A stretch of 64,000 nt of DNA from the NCBI RefSeq assembly GCF_009908315.1, contig NZ_JAAATW010000001.1, positions 1,632,263 to 1,696,262 on the forward strand. The letters run 5' to 3'. A program made the translations under genes and the position numbers. The DNA comes from Paragemmobacter ruber (lineage in GTDB: Bacteria > Pseudomonadota > Alphaproteobacteria > Rhodobacterales > Rhodobacteraceae). Of the stretch, positions 1-9,478 are shown in pieces (position 1 is the stretch's first letter; each line of letters opens with the position of its first letter). The notes beneath the pieces are model-generated. The model made no database searches. It worked only from the letters and a program-made list of their open reading frames with translations, and was not told the DNA's origin.

Positions 1-381
1 AATCACCAGCGCCGCGAAACCGCCCATCGAATAGCCCAGCGTCACCGTCTCATCCGTCCCGGCCTCGTCCCGCGCCGCCTCGATCACCTCGACGATCTCT
101 TCGATCAGCCCGGGCGCGTTCAGCCACGACCGCTGCGGATCGCCGATGAACACCGCGCTGTCGCGCCCGCCTGCCGTCGCGCTTTGCGCGAATTCCAGAA
201 CCGGGGGCGTATCCGGGGCATGGCCCACCGAACAGAACACCACCACCAGCCGCCGACTGGTGCCGCGATGCCACCACACCCACAGCCGCCGGTCCTTGCG
301 CAGCAGCGGGATGTCCAGACGGGGCAGGGCAGGGGCCATCACCCCGCCCACCGCATCCGCCTGCCCCTCGCCGGCTGACAT
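1..381 (-). CDS. alpha/beta hydrolase-fold protein (partial, runs off window start)
   Basis: The open frame starts with ATG at 381 and is still open at base 1, so at least 127 residues are seen and the C-terminus is missing. Near the visible end is GYSMGG, the G-x-S-x-G nucleophile elbow of alpha/beta hydrolases, preceded by a hydrophobic strand (RRLVVVFCSVGH). The frame has normal codon use and starts 22 bases after the gltD stop on the same strand, so it may be co-transcribed with gltD. An internal ATG about 14 codons in (MAPALPRLD) is an alternative start. Substrate is unknown; esterase or acyltransferase roles are both possible. The family call rests on the single motif and the start of the fold. 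Confidence 0.6.
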   Translation of the reverse strand, partial: MSAGEGQADAVGGVMAPALPRLDIPLLRKDRRLWVWWHRGTSRRLVVVFCSVGHAPDTPPVLEFAQSATAGGRDSAVFIGDPQRSWLNAPGLIEEIVEVIEAARDEAGTDETVTLGYSMGGFAALVI

Positions 382-403
382 GCCCACTCTGCGCCCTCCG
401 GCC

Positions 404-1840
404 CTATTCCGCCGCCACTTGGGCAGGCTGCGCCAGATAGTCGAGGATGGCCTCCGCCGCCTCGCGCCCATCGCGGATCGCCCAGACCACCAGCGAAGCG
501 CCCCGCACGATATCGCCCGCCGCATAGACGCCCGGCAGGCTTGTCTCATGGGTGCGGAAATCGGCCTTGATCGTCCCCCAGCGCGTCACCGCCAGATCCG
601 GCACGCCCCACAGCGTCGGCACATCCTCGGGCTCGAACCCCAGCGCCTGCACCACCAGATCGGCAGGCTCCACATAATCCGCGCCCTCGATGATCTCGGG
701 CGACTGCCGCCCGGTGGCATCGGGGGCACCCAGACGCATCCGCTGCACCATCACGCCCTCGACGGCATCCCCCCCGGTGAACCCCTTGGGCGCGGTCAGC
801 CAGACGAACTCCACGCCTTCTTCCTCGGCATTCTGCACCTCGCGCTGCGACCCCGGCATGTTCGCCCGGTCGCGCCGATACAGGCACTTCACCGATGTGG
901 CGCCCTGCCGGATCGCGGTGCGCACGCAGTCCATCGCCGTGTCGCCGCCCCCGATCACCACCACGCGCTTGCCTTCTGCGTTCAATTCGCCGCTGTCAAA
1001 CTCGGCCACATCATCGCCAAAGCTCTTGCGGTTCGACGCCGTCAAATAGTCCAGCGCCTTCACGATGCCCTTCGCCCCCACGCCGGGGGCCGCGATATCG
1101 CGCGCCTTGTAGACACCCGTCGCGATCAGCACCGCGTCATGCTGACCCCGGATCGCGTCAAAGCTGATATCCTCGCCCACGTTGCAATTCATCACGAACT
1201 GCACGCCCGCCTCTTCCAACTGGTCGATGCGCTGCATCACCACGGGCTTTTCCAGCTTGAACCCCGGGATCCCATAGGTCAGCAGCCCGCCCGCCCGGTC
1301 ATAGCGATCGTACACCGTCACCTGCACGCCCCGGCGGCGCAGCATGTCCGCCGCCGCAAGGCCCCCCGGCCCGGCGCCGATGATCCCCACCGATTCCGTC
1401 CGCTCGGCATGGGGGCGGATCGGCTGCACCCAGCCGTTCTCCCATGCTGTATCGGTGATGTATTTCTCCACCGATCCGATGGTCACCGTGCCATGGCCCG
1501 ACTGTTCGATCACGCAATTGCCTTCGCACAGCCGGTCCTGCGGGCAGATGCGGCCGCAAATCTCAGGGAAGGTATTGGTCGCCTGGCTGATCTCATAGGC
1601 CTCCTGCAACCGCCCCTCGGCGGTCAGGCGCAGCCAGTCGGGGATGTTGTTGTGCAAAGGGCAGTGCGACTGGCAATAGGGCACGCCGCACTGGCTGCAC
1701 CGCCCCGCCTGTTCGGCGGCCTTCTCGGCGGCATATTCCCGGTAGATTTCGTGAAAATCCTGCGCCCGCAGGTTGGCCGGCCGCTTTTCGGGCGTCTCCT
1801 TGCCCACGGTCACGAACTGAAGCATGCGGTTCTTTGCCAT
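404..1840 (-). CDS. gltD: glutamate synthase (NADPH) small subunit
   Basis: 478 residues, the usual GltD length. It passes electrons from NADPH through FAD and 4Fe-4S clusters to GltB, which makes glutamate from glutamine and 2-oxoglutarate. Visible features are an N-terminal cysteine-rich ferredoxin-like domain (CSQCGVPYCQSHCP and CGRICPQDRLCEGNC, roughly residues 48-110), a GAGPGG FAD-binding glycine motif in the middle, and a second Rossmann motif GGGDTAMDC for NADPH. The start MAKNRMLQFVTV matches the family. gltB is not in the window; leftward transcription means it could lie beyond base 1, after the partial hydrolase. The closest alternatives are other members of the same beta-subunit family, but length and motif order favour GltD. 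Confidence 0.95.
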   Translation of the reverse strand: MAKNRMLQFVTVGKETPEKRPANLRAQDFHEIYREYAAEKAAEQAGRCSQCGVPYCQSHCPLHNNIPDWLRLTAEGRLQEAYEISQATNTFPEICGRICPQDRLCEGNCVIEQSGHGTVTIGSVEKYITDTAWENGWVQPIRPHAERTESVGIIGAGPGGLAAADMLRRRGVQVTVYDRYDRAGGLLTYGIPGFKLEKPVVMQRIDQLEEAGVQFVMNCNVGEDISFDAIRGQHDAVLIATGVYKARDIAAPGVGAKGIVKALDYLTASNRKSFGDDVAEFDSGELNAEGKRVVVIGGGDTAMDCVRTAIRQGATSVKCLYRRDRANMPGSQREVQNAEEEGVEFVWLTAPKGFTGGDAVEGVMVQRMRLGAPDATGRQSPEIIEGADYVEPADLVVQALGFEPEDVPTLWGVPDLAVTRWGTIKADFRTHETSLPGVYAAGDIVRGASLVVWAIRDGREAAEAILDYLAQPAQVAAE

Positions 1841-2002
1841 GAGGCGCCCTCTCTGACGGGTTTTCTCGGGTGCGCCTTCTTACCCTGCCTGCCTGCAGGA
1901 TAAAAGTCAGTATAGTTTACCTATTATGATGTTTTTTCAGGAACAGGTCAAAATCGCTGCCCATTTTCCCGAAAATTAGGTCAGCACAGTTTCCAATCCT
2001 GC

Positions 2003-2803
2003 CTAGAAACCCAGCAAAAGCAGGATCAGCGCCCCCCCGCCCACAATGATTCGCCACCAGCCAAAGATCGCAAACCCATTCCGGCTTACGAAATCCAGCG
2101 TCCAGCGCACCACCAGCACCGCCGACACAAAGGCCATCGCAAAGCCCACGCCGATATCCAGCACGGCGGAAAAATCCAGAACGTCCCGGCTCTTGTACAG
2201 GTCATAGGCAAAGGCCCCGGCCATCGTGGGCATTGACAGAAAGAACGAAAACTCGGCCGAGGCGCGTTTGCCCACGCCCAGCATCCGCGCCCCCACGATC
2301 GTCGCGCCAGACCGGCTCACCCCCGGGATCATGGCCAGACACTGGATGAACCCGATGATCAGCGCCTTGCGAAAGGGCAGGGCCATCGCCTCCTCATGCA
2401 CGGACTCCGGCGCCACCCGGTCGATCACCAGCAAGACAAACCCGCCCAGAATCAGCATCACCGCAATCAGGATGGGTGTCTCGAACAGCACGGTCTTGAT
2501 GATGTCATGCGCCAGTACGCCCACCACCACCGCCGGAACGAAGGCCAGCAGCACCGACGCCACGAACCGGGCCGAGGCCGGATCGCTGTGCATGGTCGAT
2601 GCGACGCGCCACAGCTTGCCCGCATAGACCGTCAGGATCGCCAGCACCGCGCCCAGCTGGATCACCACCTCGAAGGTGCGCCCGGGGCTGTCAAACCCCA
2701 GAAAATGCCCCGCCAGCAGCAGATGCCCGGTCGATGACACGGGGATGAATTCCGTCAGCCCCTCGATCAGGCCAAGGAAGGCGGCGATCAGCGTGTTTTC
2801 CAT
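2003..2803 (-). CDS. uppP: undecaprenyl-diphosphatase UppP/BacA
   Basis: 266-residue polytopic membrane protein that dephosphorylates undecaprenyl pyrophosphate to recycle the lipid carrier for cell-wall synthesis. The N-terminal signature ([17 protein letters not shown], about residues 14-30) and the second signature [10 protein letters not shown] in the middle are both intact, including the catalytic Glu, Ser and Arg positions. Length is typical for BacA. It lies 36 bases downstream of the NDUFA9-like gene on the same strand and may be read from the same transcript. Confidence 0.96.
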   Translation of the reverse strand: MENTLIAAFLGLIEGLTEFIPVSSTGHLLLAGHFLGFDSPGRTFEVVIQLGAVLAILTVYAGKLWRVASTMHSDPASARFVASVLLAFVPAVVVGVLAHDIIKTVLFETPILIAVMLILGGFVLLVIDRVAPESVHEEAMALPFRKALIIGFIQCLAMIPGVSRSGATIVGARMLGVGKRASAEFSFFLSMPTMAGAFAYDLYKSRDVLDFSAVLDIGVGFAMAFVSAVLVVRWTLDFVSRNGFAIFGWWRIIVGGGALILLLLGF

Positions 2804-2839
2804 CTGTCCCTTCCGGCCCGCGATCCGCCCGCTGGCAGA

Positions 2840-3826
2840 TCAGACCTTGCGCAGGTTCTTGGCCGATTCCTTGATCGCCGCATACTGGCCCGACGGGCGA
2901 TACCGCCACAGATACTCCGGCAACACCGGATCCATGGCCGTGGGCGTGATCCCCAGATCGACCAGCCCCTTAGCCCCCGGCGCCACCACATTGTCGGTCC
3001 GCAGGTTGCGCACCTGATCCCGCGTGATCAGGCCGTTCTGGAACAGGCCCAGCGTCACCGCCTGCAACAGATCGAACGCACCACCCATGATGCTGGCCAC
3101 AAAGAACGGCACGTTCACGATCATCCGCCGCCGCCGGATCACCGTCAGCATCTTCTGCATCAGCGTGCGGAAGGTCGCCACATCCGGCCCGCCCAGTTCA
3201 TACACCCCCGGCGCCGCTGCGCCCGTGATCCCCTTCACCGCCGCCTGCGCCACATCATCCACATAGACCGGCTGGAACTTCGTCCCCGCGCCCACCACCG
3301 GCAGCACAGGCCCGAACCGCGTCATCGCGGCAAAGCGGTTGAAGAACCCGTCCTCGTTGCCGAAGATGATCGACGGCCGCAGGATCACCGCGCCCGGAAA
3401 GGCCGCCAGAACCGCCGCCTCGCCCGCCGCCTTGGTGCGCTGGTATTCCGATGCGCTGTCCGCATCCGCGCCGATGGCCGAAAGATGCACCAGCCGCGCC
3501 ACGCCCTCTTCGGCCGCGAGCCGCGCGATGCGCGCGGCGCCGCCGGACTGGACGGCGTCAAAGGTGTTCTTGCCAGACCGGTTCAGGATGCCTACGCAGT
3601 TCACCACCGCATCCGCCCCCCGCATCGCCGCCCGGACAGAGGCATCGTCGCGGATGTTGCAGGCCACAGGCTCCACCTGACCCACCACGCCATAGGGTTT
3701 CACGAACAGCGCCTCGTTCGGCCGCCGCACGGCCACGCGCACGCGCCAGCCCTCCTTGGCCATGCGGCGCGCGATGTATCGCCCGACAAACCCCGACCCG
3801 CCATAGATGGTGACAAGCTTGTTCAT
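2840..3826 (-). CDS. complex I NDUFA9 subunit family protein (atypical SDR epimerase fold)
   Basis: 328 residues starting at [15 protein letters not shown]. The frame stays open to 4000, but homologues begin with the nucleotide-binding motif, so 3826 is chosen. [11 protein letters not shown] is the Rossmann dinucleotide motif of extended/atypical short-chain dehydrogenases, and [21 protein letters not shown] contains the YxxxK-like segment. Related proteins in mitochondria (NDUFA9) are accessory subunits of NADH dehydrogenase; in alphaproteobacteria they are thought to be linked to complex I or to act as NAD(P)-dependent epimerases/reductases. Its place between petABC and uppP fits a respiratory role but does not prove it. 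Confidence 0.85.
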   Translation of the reverse strand: MNKLVTIYGGSGFVGRYIARRMAKEGWRVRVAVRRPNEALFVKPYGVVGQVEPVACNIRDDASVRAAMRGADAVVNCVGILNRSGKNTFDAVQSGGAARIARLAAEEGVARLVHLSAIGADADSASEYQRTKAAGEAAVLAAFPGAVILRPSIIFGNEDGFFNRFAAMTRFGPVLPVVGAGTKFQPVYVDDVAQAAVKGITGAAAPGVYELGGPDVATFRTLMQKMLTVIRRRRMIVNVPFFVASIMGGAFDLLQAVTLGLFQNGLITRDQVRNLRTDNVVAPGAKGLVDLGITPTAMDPVLPEYLWRYRPSGQYAAIKESAKNLRKV

Positions 3827-3917
3827 GTCCGGTTCCCCAATCCACTTTGCGCCGTGATTACACGCTTGCACGCCGAAGGCCAAGCATCCGCAGCGCCGCA
3901 GGCGCGGGGCTACGATC

Positions 3918-3979
3918 TTCCTTCGAAAAATCACCCCGCGCTGCCGGCCACCCGATGGCACCCAGAATTTTCGAAGGAA
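3918..3979. repeat. 12-bp perfect inverted repeat with 38-bp spacer
   Basis: TTCCTTCGAAAA at 3918-3929 is matched exactly by its reverse complement TTTTCGAAGGAA at 3968-3979. Each arm also carries the palindrome TTCGAA. The pair lies 90-150 bases upstream of the NDUFA9-like start (minus strand) and just beyond the pet operon terminator, so it could be a regulator site or a fold in the leader of the NDUFA9-uppP transcript. Function unknown. Confidence 0.6.
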
Positions 3980-3998
3980 ATTCGTACTGTCCCGCGGC

Positions 3999-4029
3999 AA
4001 AAGAAAAACCCCGCGTCGGGCGCGGGGTT
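3999..4029 (-). terminator. Rho-independent terminator of petABC
   Basis: Stem AACCCCGCG (4007-4015) pairs with CGCGGGGTT (4021-4029) around a 5-base loop. Read on the minus strand, the stem is followed by a T-rich tract (complement of 3998-4008). It begins 29 bases after the cytochrome c1 stop, exactly where the pet transcript should end. Confidence 0.85.
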
Positions 4030-4057
4030 CTTCAATCTCGTCACCGATCCGGCGGTA

Positions 4058-4906
4058 TCAGGCCTTCTTGCCCTTCACGCCCGCCCAGATCCGCTTGTTC
4101 GTCAGATACAGAAGCGACGCGAGGATCGTCAGGAAGATCACCGCCTTGAAGCCCGCCTCGCGGCGGTCCATCAGCTTCGGCTCCGCCGCCCACATCAGGA
4201 AGGACGACACATCCTCCGCCATCTGGCTCTTGGTGGCGGGGGTACCGTCGGCATAGGTCACCAGATCATCTGCCAGCGGCTCGGGCATCGCGATCCAGCT
4301 GCCCGGAATGGTGGACACGCCATGCTCGTCCTTGCAGGTCTCGGGGATCGCGCCTTTGTCGAAGGACGTGTTGTAGTAGAACCCGTCGATGCCATCGGGG
4401 GCACATTCCGGGTTCTCTTCGTAATGGGTCAGCAGCGAATACATGTATTCTGCCCCGCCCATGCCGTTGAACAGCTGGCTCATCCCCGTGCCATAGGGCC
4501 CGGAAAAGCCCGCCCGCGCCTTCGTCATCAGCGAAAGGTCAGGCGCGCCTTCCATGGCCGAGGCCGGGAAGTGATCCGTCGGCAGGCCGGCGCGATCCTC
4601 ACCGGTTTCCGCATCGGTCACGGTGAACTGTTCGGCATAGGCGCGCACCTGATCTTCGGGCAGCTGCGGGCCGCCTTCGTCGGCCAGCGTGCGGATCGGC
4701 ACGTATTTCAGCCCGTGGCAGGCCGAGCAGACCTCGGTGTAAACCTGAAGCCCGCGCTGCAGCTGAAACTGGTCAAACTTGCCGAAGGGGCCTTCATGGG
4801 CGAAGGCCACATCGGTGATCTCCCGATGACCACCGCCCGCCGCCAGTGCCGCGCCAGAGGTCGCCACCACCGCCAGCGCGGCCGAGAGTGCGATTTTCCT
4901 GATCAT
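4058..4906 (-). CDS. petC: cytochrome c1 of the bc1 complex
   Basis: About 282 residues from ATG 4906. An in-frame GTG at 4927 overlaps the cytochrome b stop, but 4906 has a purine-rich site (GAGAGGAAA) upstream and gives a clean signal peptide ([14 protein letters not shown]...ALAA). The covalent haem site is C60-S-A-C63-H64 followed by GLKY. A single C-terminal membrane anchor ([15 protein letters not shown]) is followed by a basic tail. The protein carries electrons from the Rieske subunit to soluble or membrane cytochrome c on the periplasmic side. Last gene of the pet operon, followed by a strong terminator. Confidence 0.96.
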   Translation of the reverse strand: MIRKIALSAALAVVATSGAALAAGGGHREITDVAFAHEGPFGKFDQFQLQRGLQVYTEVCSACHGLKYVPIRTLADEGGPQLPEDQVRAYAEQFTVTDAETGEDRAGLPTDHFPASAMEGAPDLSLMTKARAGFSGPYGTGMSQLFNGMGGAEYMYSLLTHYEENPECAPDGIDGFYYNTSFDKGAIPETCKDEHGVSTIPGSWIAMPEPLADDLVTYADGTPATKSQMAEDVSSFLMWAAEPKLMDRREAGFKAVIFLTILASLLYLTNKRIWAGVKGKKA

Positions 4907-4923
4907 GGTCTCAGTTTCCTCTC

Positions 4924-6273
4924 TCACTCGGCCGGTTGCGCGATGGCATTGCCACCCGAACCGCCGCTGCCCTTGCCGTAATGGGCATTGAAGTCATCCT
5001 CGATCGTCGCCGGCTGCGGCAGCGGCTTCTCGATCACGCCCATCAGCGGCAGGATCACCAGGAAGTAGGCGAACCAATAGGCCGACGCGATCAGCGAGAT
5101 GGTGGCATAGGGCTCTTCCGCCGGCATCGCGCCGACCCACATCAGAACCATGAAATCCACCACCAGCAGCGCGAACCACCACTTCATCATCGGGCGATAG
5201 CGGCCCGACCGCACGGTGGAGGTGTCCAGCCACGGCGCCAGCGCCATCACCGCGATCGCCCCGAACATCGCCAGCACGCCAAAGAACTTGGCGTCGATGA
5301 TGCCAAAGGTGATCCACTCCGCCGCGATCACGACCCAGACATCGGCCGTAAAGGCGCGCAGGATCGCGTAGAAGGGCAGGAAGTACCATTCCGGCACGAT
5401 ATGCGCGGGCGTCGCCAGCGGGTTCGCCTCGATGTAGTTGTCGGGGTGGCCCAGATAGTTGGGCATGAAGCCCACGATCGCGAAGAACACCGCAAGGATC
5501 ACGGCCAGCGCGAACAGGTCCTTGATCACGTAATAGGGCCAGAACGGCACCGTGTCGCGCGCGGCCTCTTCCTTCGACCCGCGGCGCACCTCAACCCCGG
5601 TCGGGTTGTTGTTGCCGGTGGTGTGGAACGCCCAGATATGCACGGCCACAAGGCCCGCGATCACGAAGGGCAGCAGATAGTGCAGCGAGAAGAAGCGGTT
5701 CAGCGTGGCGTTGTCCACCGCAGGCCCGCCCAGAAGCCAGGTCTGGATCGCCTCGCCCACGCCCGGGATCGCGCCGAACAGGCCGGTGATCACCGTGGCG
5801 CCCCAGAACGACATCTGCCCCCACGGCAGCACATAGCCCATGAAGGCCGTGGCCATCATCAGCAGATAGATCAGCATCCCGATGATCCACGTCACCTCGC
5901 GCGGGGCCTTGTAGGACCCGTAGTATAGGCCGCGGAAGATGTGCAGATAGACCGCCACGAAGAACAGCGACGCGCCGTTCTGGTGCAGGTAGCGGATCAT
6001 GTAGCCGCCATTCACGTTGCGCATGATGTGTTCGACCGACGCGAAGGCGTAATCGACATGCGGCGTGTAATGCATCACCAGCACGATGCCCGTGATGATC
6101 TGCAGCGCCAGACAGAAGGTCAGAACGATGCCCCAGATCCACATCCAGTTCAGGTTCTTGGGCGTGGGGATCATGATCGTGTCGTACATCAGCCCCACGA
6201 TCGGCAGCCGCTTGTGCAGCCACTTCTCGCCGCCCGTCTTGGGCTCGTAATGGTCGTGCGGAATTCCAGCCAT
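4924..6273 (-). CDS. petB: cytochrome b of the bc1 complex
   Basis: About 449 residues starting at ATG 6273 ([14 protein letters not shown]), which matches Rhodobacter-type cytochrome b starts; an in-frame GTG at 6288 overlaps the Rieske stop and is less likely. It is a polytopic membrane protein holding both b haems and the Qo and Qi quinone sites. The Qo-site motif PEWY is present ([15 protein letters not shown]). The long form with the C-terminal helices and a Gly/Ser-rich tail is the fused alphaproteobacterial type, not the split b6/subunit IV type. Middle gene of petABC. Confidence 0.97.
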   Translation of the reverse strand: MAGIPHDHYEPKTGGEKWLHKRLPIVGLMYDTIMIPTPKNLNWMWIWGIVLTFCLALQIITGIVLVMHYTPHVDYAFASVEHIMRNVNGGYMIRYLHQNGASLFFVAVYLHIFRGLYYGSYKAPREVTWIIGMLIYLLMMATAFMGYVLPWGQMSFWGATVITGLFGAIPGVGEAIQTWLLGGPAVDNATLNRFFSLHYLLPFVIAGLVAVHIWAFHTTGNNNPTGVEVRRGSKEEAARDTVPFWPYYVIKDLFALAVILAVFFAIVGFMPNYLGHPDNYIEANPLATPAHIVPEWYFLPFYAILRAFTADVWVVIAAEWITFGIIDAKFFGVLAMFGAIAVMALAPWLDTSTVRSGRYRPMMKWWFALLVVDFMVLMWVGAMPAEEPYATISLIASAYWFAYFLVILPLMGVIEKPLPQPATIEDDFNAHYGKGSGGSGGNAIAQPAE

Positions 6274-6284
6274 ATCTCCGTTCC

Positions 6285-6848
6285 TCACCCAAGCTTGATC
6301 GTGGTTTCGTCAACAAAGGCCGCCACCGGCACCGGCAGGTTGCGCGGGGCGGGGCCGCGGCGGATACGCCCGGCCGTGTCATAGTGCGACCCGTGGCAGG
6401 GGCAGAACCAGCCCCCGAAATCGCCGGCGCCATCGCCCAGCGGCACGCAGCCCAGATGGGTGCACACCCCCATCATCACCAGCCACTCACCCGCCTCGTC
6501 CAGCGTGCGGTTCTGGTCAGATGCGTCGGCACCCGGCTGCGCGTTGGCATTCTCGGCCAGCGGATCGGGCAGGTCGGTCAGCGCCGTGGCGCGCGCGGCT
6601 TCGATCTCTTCCGGCGTGCGGCGGCGGATGAACACCGGCTTGCCCAGCCATTTTACCGTCAGCTGCGTGCCCTGCTCGACGCCCGAGACGTCGACAAAGA
6701 TCGACGCCAGCGCCTGCACGTCGGCAGAAGGGTTCATCTGGTTGATCAGCGGCCAGACAGCGGCGCCCGTGGCAACCGCACCGGCCCCTGCCGTAGCGTA
6801 GTACAGGAAATCCCGACGGGTGCCTGCGTTCTCTTCAGCGTGGGACAC
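6285..6848 (-). CDS. petA: ubiquinol-cytochrome c reductase iron-sulfur subunit (Rieske)
   Basis: 187 residues. The start codon is GTG at 6848 with GGAGAAG upstream. A twin-arginine type N-terminus ([11 protein letters not shown]) leads into one membrane helix, and the cluster motifs C129-T-H131-L-G-C134 and C149-P-C151-H152 hold the 2Fe-2S centre, with the extra disulfide cysteines in place. It takes electrons from quinol at the Qo site and hands them to cytochrome c1. First gene of petABC; its promoter should lie in 6849-7101. Confidence 0.97.
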   Translation of the reverse strand: MSHAEENAGTRRDFLYYATAGAGAVATGAAVWPLINQMNPSADVQALASIFVDVSGVEQGTQLTVKWLGKPVFIRRRTPEEIEAARATALTDLPDPLAENANAQPGADASDQNRTLDEAGEWLVMMGVCTHLGCVPLGDGAGDFGGWFCPCHGSHYDTAGRIRRGPAPRNLPVPVAAFVDETTIKLG

Positions 6849-7101
6849 GAGATCTTCTCCCTTCCAAAGCCGCGGGGCCGTCCCGCGACTCGCATATCAA
6901 CATGGGCCGCGGTTCCCCGCAGCCTTGCCCGGCGGCTTTTAGACGTGTCGCGCTGGCTCGTCCAGCGGACAAACGGGCGCATCCCGGCCAAAAGCCCAAG
7001 GAAATCACGCCCTCCGCCCGCGCGCACCGTCCAGCGCCACCCAACGCCCGGCTTACGACCTGACTTTCGCGTTGTAGAGTCTGGCCCACCGCGCGCCCGT
7101 C

Positions 7102-7737
7102 TCAACCCCCTGCGACAAGTCGTAGCGCGAATCCCGCAAACAGAAACCCCGCCAAGGCCTGCAAAACCCATCCGGCCCGCAGGTAGAGCCGGGCCGCACC
7201 CACAGTTGAAAACAGAATCACATAGATTCCGTGAATCGCGAAAGACGCCACACAGGCCCCGGCACACAGGATCGCCACATCTCCCGGCCCGGCCGCCTGC
7301 AGCGGAAACATCCCCAGCACCGCCAGCCACGAGGTCAGCGCCTTGGGATTGACCGCGTTCACCGCCAGCGCGCGGCGAAACCCTGTGGCAAAGCCCGCCC
7401 CGTCCTGCCCCTGCGGCAGGGCCATGCCCCGCGCCCGAAAGCCGCGCCACGCCGCCCGCAGATAGCGCCACGCAAACCACGACAGCAGCACCACCGCCGC
7501 CCCTGTCAGCACCGCCTGCGCGCCGGGCAGCACCCCGATCACCGCCGCCACGCCCAGCACCATCCCCAGACACCACAGCCCGATGCCAAGACCCACGCCC
7601 GCGGCCGATCCCATCCCCGCCGCCCGCCCCGACCCCAGCGCCAGCGCCACCGTGTTCAAGACATTCGGCCCCGGCGTGGCGATATTGGCCGCCAGAAACA
7701 GCCAGACCGCCGCAAACTCGCCCCAGGGCAGGGTCAT
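7102..7737 (-). CDS. LysE family translocator
   Basis: 211 residues from ATG 7737 (MTLPWGEFAAVWLFLAANIATPGPNVL). The open frame runs further upstream to 8037 but that part overlaps the GST gene and reads as arginine-rich shadow sequence. The NxxTPGPN motif near the N-terminus and six hydrophobic segments are typical of the LysE/RhtB exporters, which export amino acids such as lysine, threonine or homoserine lactones. The substrate cannot be told. It follows the GST gene by 25 bases on the same strand. Confidence 0.88.
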   Translation of the reverse strand: MTLPWGEFAAVWLFLAANIATPGPNVLNTVALALGSGRAAGMGSAAGVGLGIGLWCLGMVLGVAAVIGVLPGAQAVLTGAAVVLLSWFAWRYLRAAWRGFRARGMALPQGQDGAGFATGFRRALAVNAVNPKALTSWLAVLGMFPLQAAGPGDVAILCAGACVASFAIHGIYVILFSTVGAARLYLRAGWVLQALAGFLFAGFALRLVAGG

Positions 7738-7762
7738 CGCGCCAGCCTCCGCGCGGGCCGGG

Positions 7763-8368
7763 TCAGACCGGCACGGTCGCCTGCATCGACGGGCGGGCCG
7801 CAAACTGCGCATACCACGCCGCCAGACGCGGGCGGCCAACGCGCCAGCCCCGCGCGTCATGGCGGAAATCCAGATAGCCCAGCGCACAGCCCACCGCGAT
7901 CTGCCCAGCGTCCAAAGACCCCTCCAGATGCGCGATCCACCGCGTCTCAAGCGCGTCGAGCGCGCGGTCCACCTTGGCCCACTGCCCTTCGACCCAGGGG
8001 CCAAAGCGCATCTCCTCGGGCCGGATACGCCCCTCATAGACCATCAGCAGCGCGGCATCGAGGATGCCATCCCCCGTCGCCTCAACCGTCAGCGTATCCC
8101 ACAGCCGCGCTCCCGTGGGGTAGAGCCCTGCACCCGCCCGGTCGTCCAGATAGCGGCAGATCACCCGGCTGTCATAAAGCGCAGGCCCATCCGCCCGCTC
8201 CAGCGCAGGCACCTTGCCCAGTGGATTGGCCTCAAGCGGCGCGGTCCCCGGATCGACCGGGTTTCCCGAACCCGTGATCCGCTCCACATCGCCCAACTGC
8301 CCGGTCTCGTGCAGCAGCACCATGACCTTGCGCACATAAGGCGAGGTGGGCGAATGATAGAGGCGCAT
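7763..8368 (-). CDS. glutathione S-transferase family protein
   Basis: 201 residues with a thioredoxin-like N-terminal domain starting MRLYHSPTSPYVRKV and the glutathione-binding segment NPLGKVPALER, followed by an all-helical C-terminal domain (about residues 85-200). The catalytic position is probably Ser in the HSPTSPYV segment. Such proteins conjugate glutathione to electrophiles or act as reductases; the substrate is unknown. Probably co-transcribed with the LysE exporter downstream. Confidence 0.9.
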   Translation of the reverse strand: MRLYHSPTSPYVRKVMVLLHETGQLGDVERITGSGNPVDPGTAPLEANPLGKVPALERADGPALYDSRVICRYLDDRAGAGLYPTGARLWDTLTVEATGDGILDAALLMVYEGRIRPEEMRFGPWVEGQWAKVDRALDALETRWIAHLEGSLDAGQIAVGCALGYLDFRHDARGWRVGRPRLAAWYAQFAARPSMQATVPV

Positions 8369-8434
8369 GTCAAAACCCTCCGCAGGCCATCGCCCGCGAC
8401 CCTAGGCCCGTCCCCGCCAACCTGCAACCACCCG

Positions 8435-8484
8435 CCGGAGCGGTTCTTGACGCAAAAACCGCTCCGGAATTTGCGCCAAATTCC
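8435..8484. repeat. two adjoining perfect hairpins
   Basis: The first hairpin has arms CCGGAGCGGTT (8435-8445) and AACCGCTCCGG (8457-8467). The second has arms GGAATTTG (8466-8473) and CAAATTCC (8477-8484) with a 3-base loop. They share two bases, so both cannot be fully formed at once. They lie between the PaiB-like gene (stop at 8546) and the GST gene start (8368) on the minus strand, so they may end the paiB transcript or shape the GST leader. Confidence 0.55.
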
Positions 8485-8545
8485 GCTTCCCCCAAAGGCA
8501 GGCCCACGACACCGCGGCAGGCCGCGGCCCACCCCGCCATTCCCC

Positions 8546-9151
8546 TTACCCCAAGGCCCGCATCAATGCCGCGATCTCCGCCGCCATCCCGCCCTGCGCC
8601 TCCAGCGCCGCGATCACCCCGGCCCGCACTTCCGGCGTCTTGTTCTGGTTCAGCTTCCACGTCCCGTCCACCGCCGTGACCTCAAGCCGAAAGGGCAGGA
8701 TGCCCCGCATCATCCGCTCCATCACGCCCTCGCCCATCTTGTCCTTGGTCCAGGGCCGCTTGTCCGCCAGCCGTCCTTCGAACACCCCGGTCAGCGCGTC
8801 CACCTGCGGCTCCAACTCTGCCGCGCCCATCGGGTGCAGCATCCCGCGCAGATGCACCGCAACATAGTTCCACGTCGGCACCTGATCCGGCACCCCGTAC
8901 CAGTCGGGCGAGACATAGGCATCCGGCCCCTGCACGGCCAGAAGCGCGGGCGCGGGCAGCGCGGCCCGCGCGATCCCGTTCGACCGCGCCAGATGCACCT
9001 CCACCGCGCCGCCGGGGGCGATCACAAAGGGCACATGCGCCGCCAGCGGCCCCTCCGGCCCGTTGATGCACAGCATCCCGAAACCGCGCCGGGCGGCAAA
9101 GGCCAGGTTCTCCTCCCGGCTTGCGCCGCGAAAGGCCGGATTCGGATGCAT
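8546..9151 (-). CDS. FMN-binding negative transcriptional regulator, PaiB family
   Basis: 201 residues from ATG 9151 (MHPNPAFRG), preceded by a GGAGGG ribosome binding site. The split-barrel flavin-binding fold is seen in AAHVPFVI, the segment WNYVAVHLRG, and the C-terminal WKLNQNKTPEVRAGV motif typical of PaiB proteins. The family was named from Bacillus regulators of sporulation and protease genes; many members simply bind FMN or haem, so the regulatory role is uncertain here. The upstream region carries 12-base repeats and a TTAACCAT element. Confidence 0.88.
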   Translation of the reverse strand: MHPNPAFRGASREENLAFAARRGFGMLCINGPEGPLAAHVPFVIAPGGAVEVHLARSNGIARAALPAPALLAVQGPDAYVSPDWYGVPDQVPTWNYVAVHLRGMLHPMGAAELEPQVDALTGVFEGRLADKRPWTKDKMGEGVMERMMRGILPFRLEVTAVDGTWKLNQNKTPEVRAGVIAALEAQGGMAAEIAALMRALG

Positions 9152-9181
9152 GACATGACCCTCCAAAGTATTCGCCGTTTC

Positions 9182-9262
9182 ATGGTTAACGCACCGCGCA
9201 ACGTGCGCTGCGTGCATACGCCCGTCTGCACGCGCGCCTGCACACGATCCGGCACGCCCCGG
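9182..9262 (-). promoter_or_regulatory. 12-nt tandem repeats (TGCACnCGnnCC type) plus TTAACCAT element, copy A
   Basis: Three to four consecutive imperfect 12-base units begin with TGCA at 9213, 9227 and 9239 and end with GGCAC at 9251. The sequence ATGGTTAA (TTAACCAT on the minus strand) lies at 9182-9189. The same arrangement and orientation recur at 46468-46552. TTAACCAT resembles the half-site of the alphaproteobacterial cell-cycle regulator CtrA. The element sits 31-111 bases upstream of the paiB-like start on the minus strand. Confidence 0.5.
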
Positions 9263-9411
9263 AACGGCACACCGGCAGGATTTACACAGCGTTCCCGGTC
9301 ACTTGGCAATCCATCCTGCCACCCCGGCGCGGTCGCCCCCGGCTGCGGCACGCGCGACGAAGAGATGAAGTTTCTGTAACGCAACGCCCTTGTTACATCC
9401 CGGCCACCGAA

Positions 9412-9429
9412 CCGTCATCCCGCTGTCAT
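9412..9429 (+). promoter_or_regulatory. PHO box (PhoB site) upstream of phnD
   Basis: CCGTCAT-CCCG-CTGTCAT is an 11-base-spaced direct repeat very close to the PhoB consensus CTGTCAT-N4-CTGTCAT. It lies 50 bases before the phnD ATG at 9479. A further dyad, TGTAAC (9375-9380) with GTTACA (9392-9397), lies just upstream. This predicts that the phnDCE unit is switched on by phosphate starvation. Confidence 0.75.
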
Positions 9430-9478
9430 CCCCACTGCCTACCCCGCTTCCACCAGTTGCACATCCGTGGGGGACAGC

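Noticed and set aside
146..1903. 585-codon open frame on the plus strand opposite gltD
   Set aside because: Arginine, histidine and proline-rich shadow of gltD; no ribosome site or known family.
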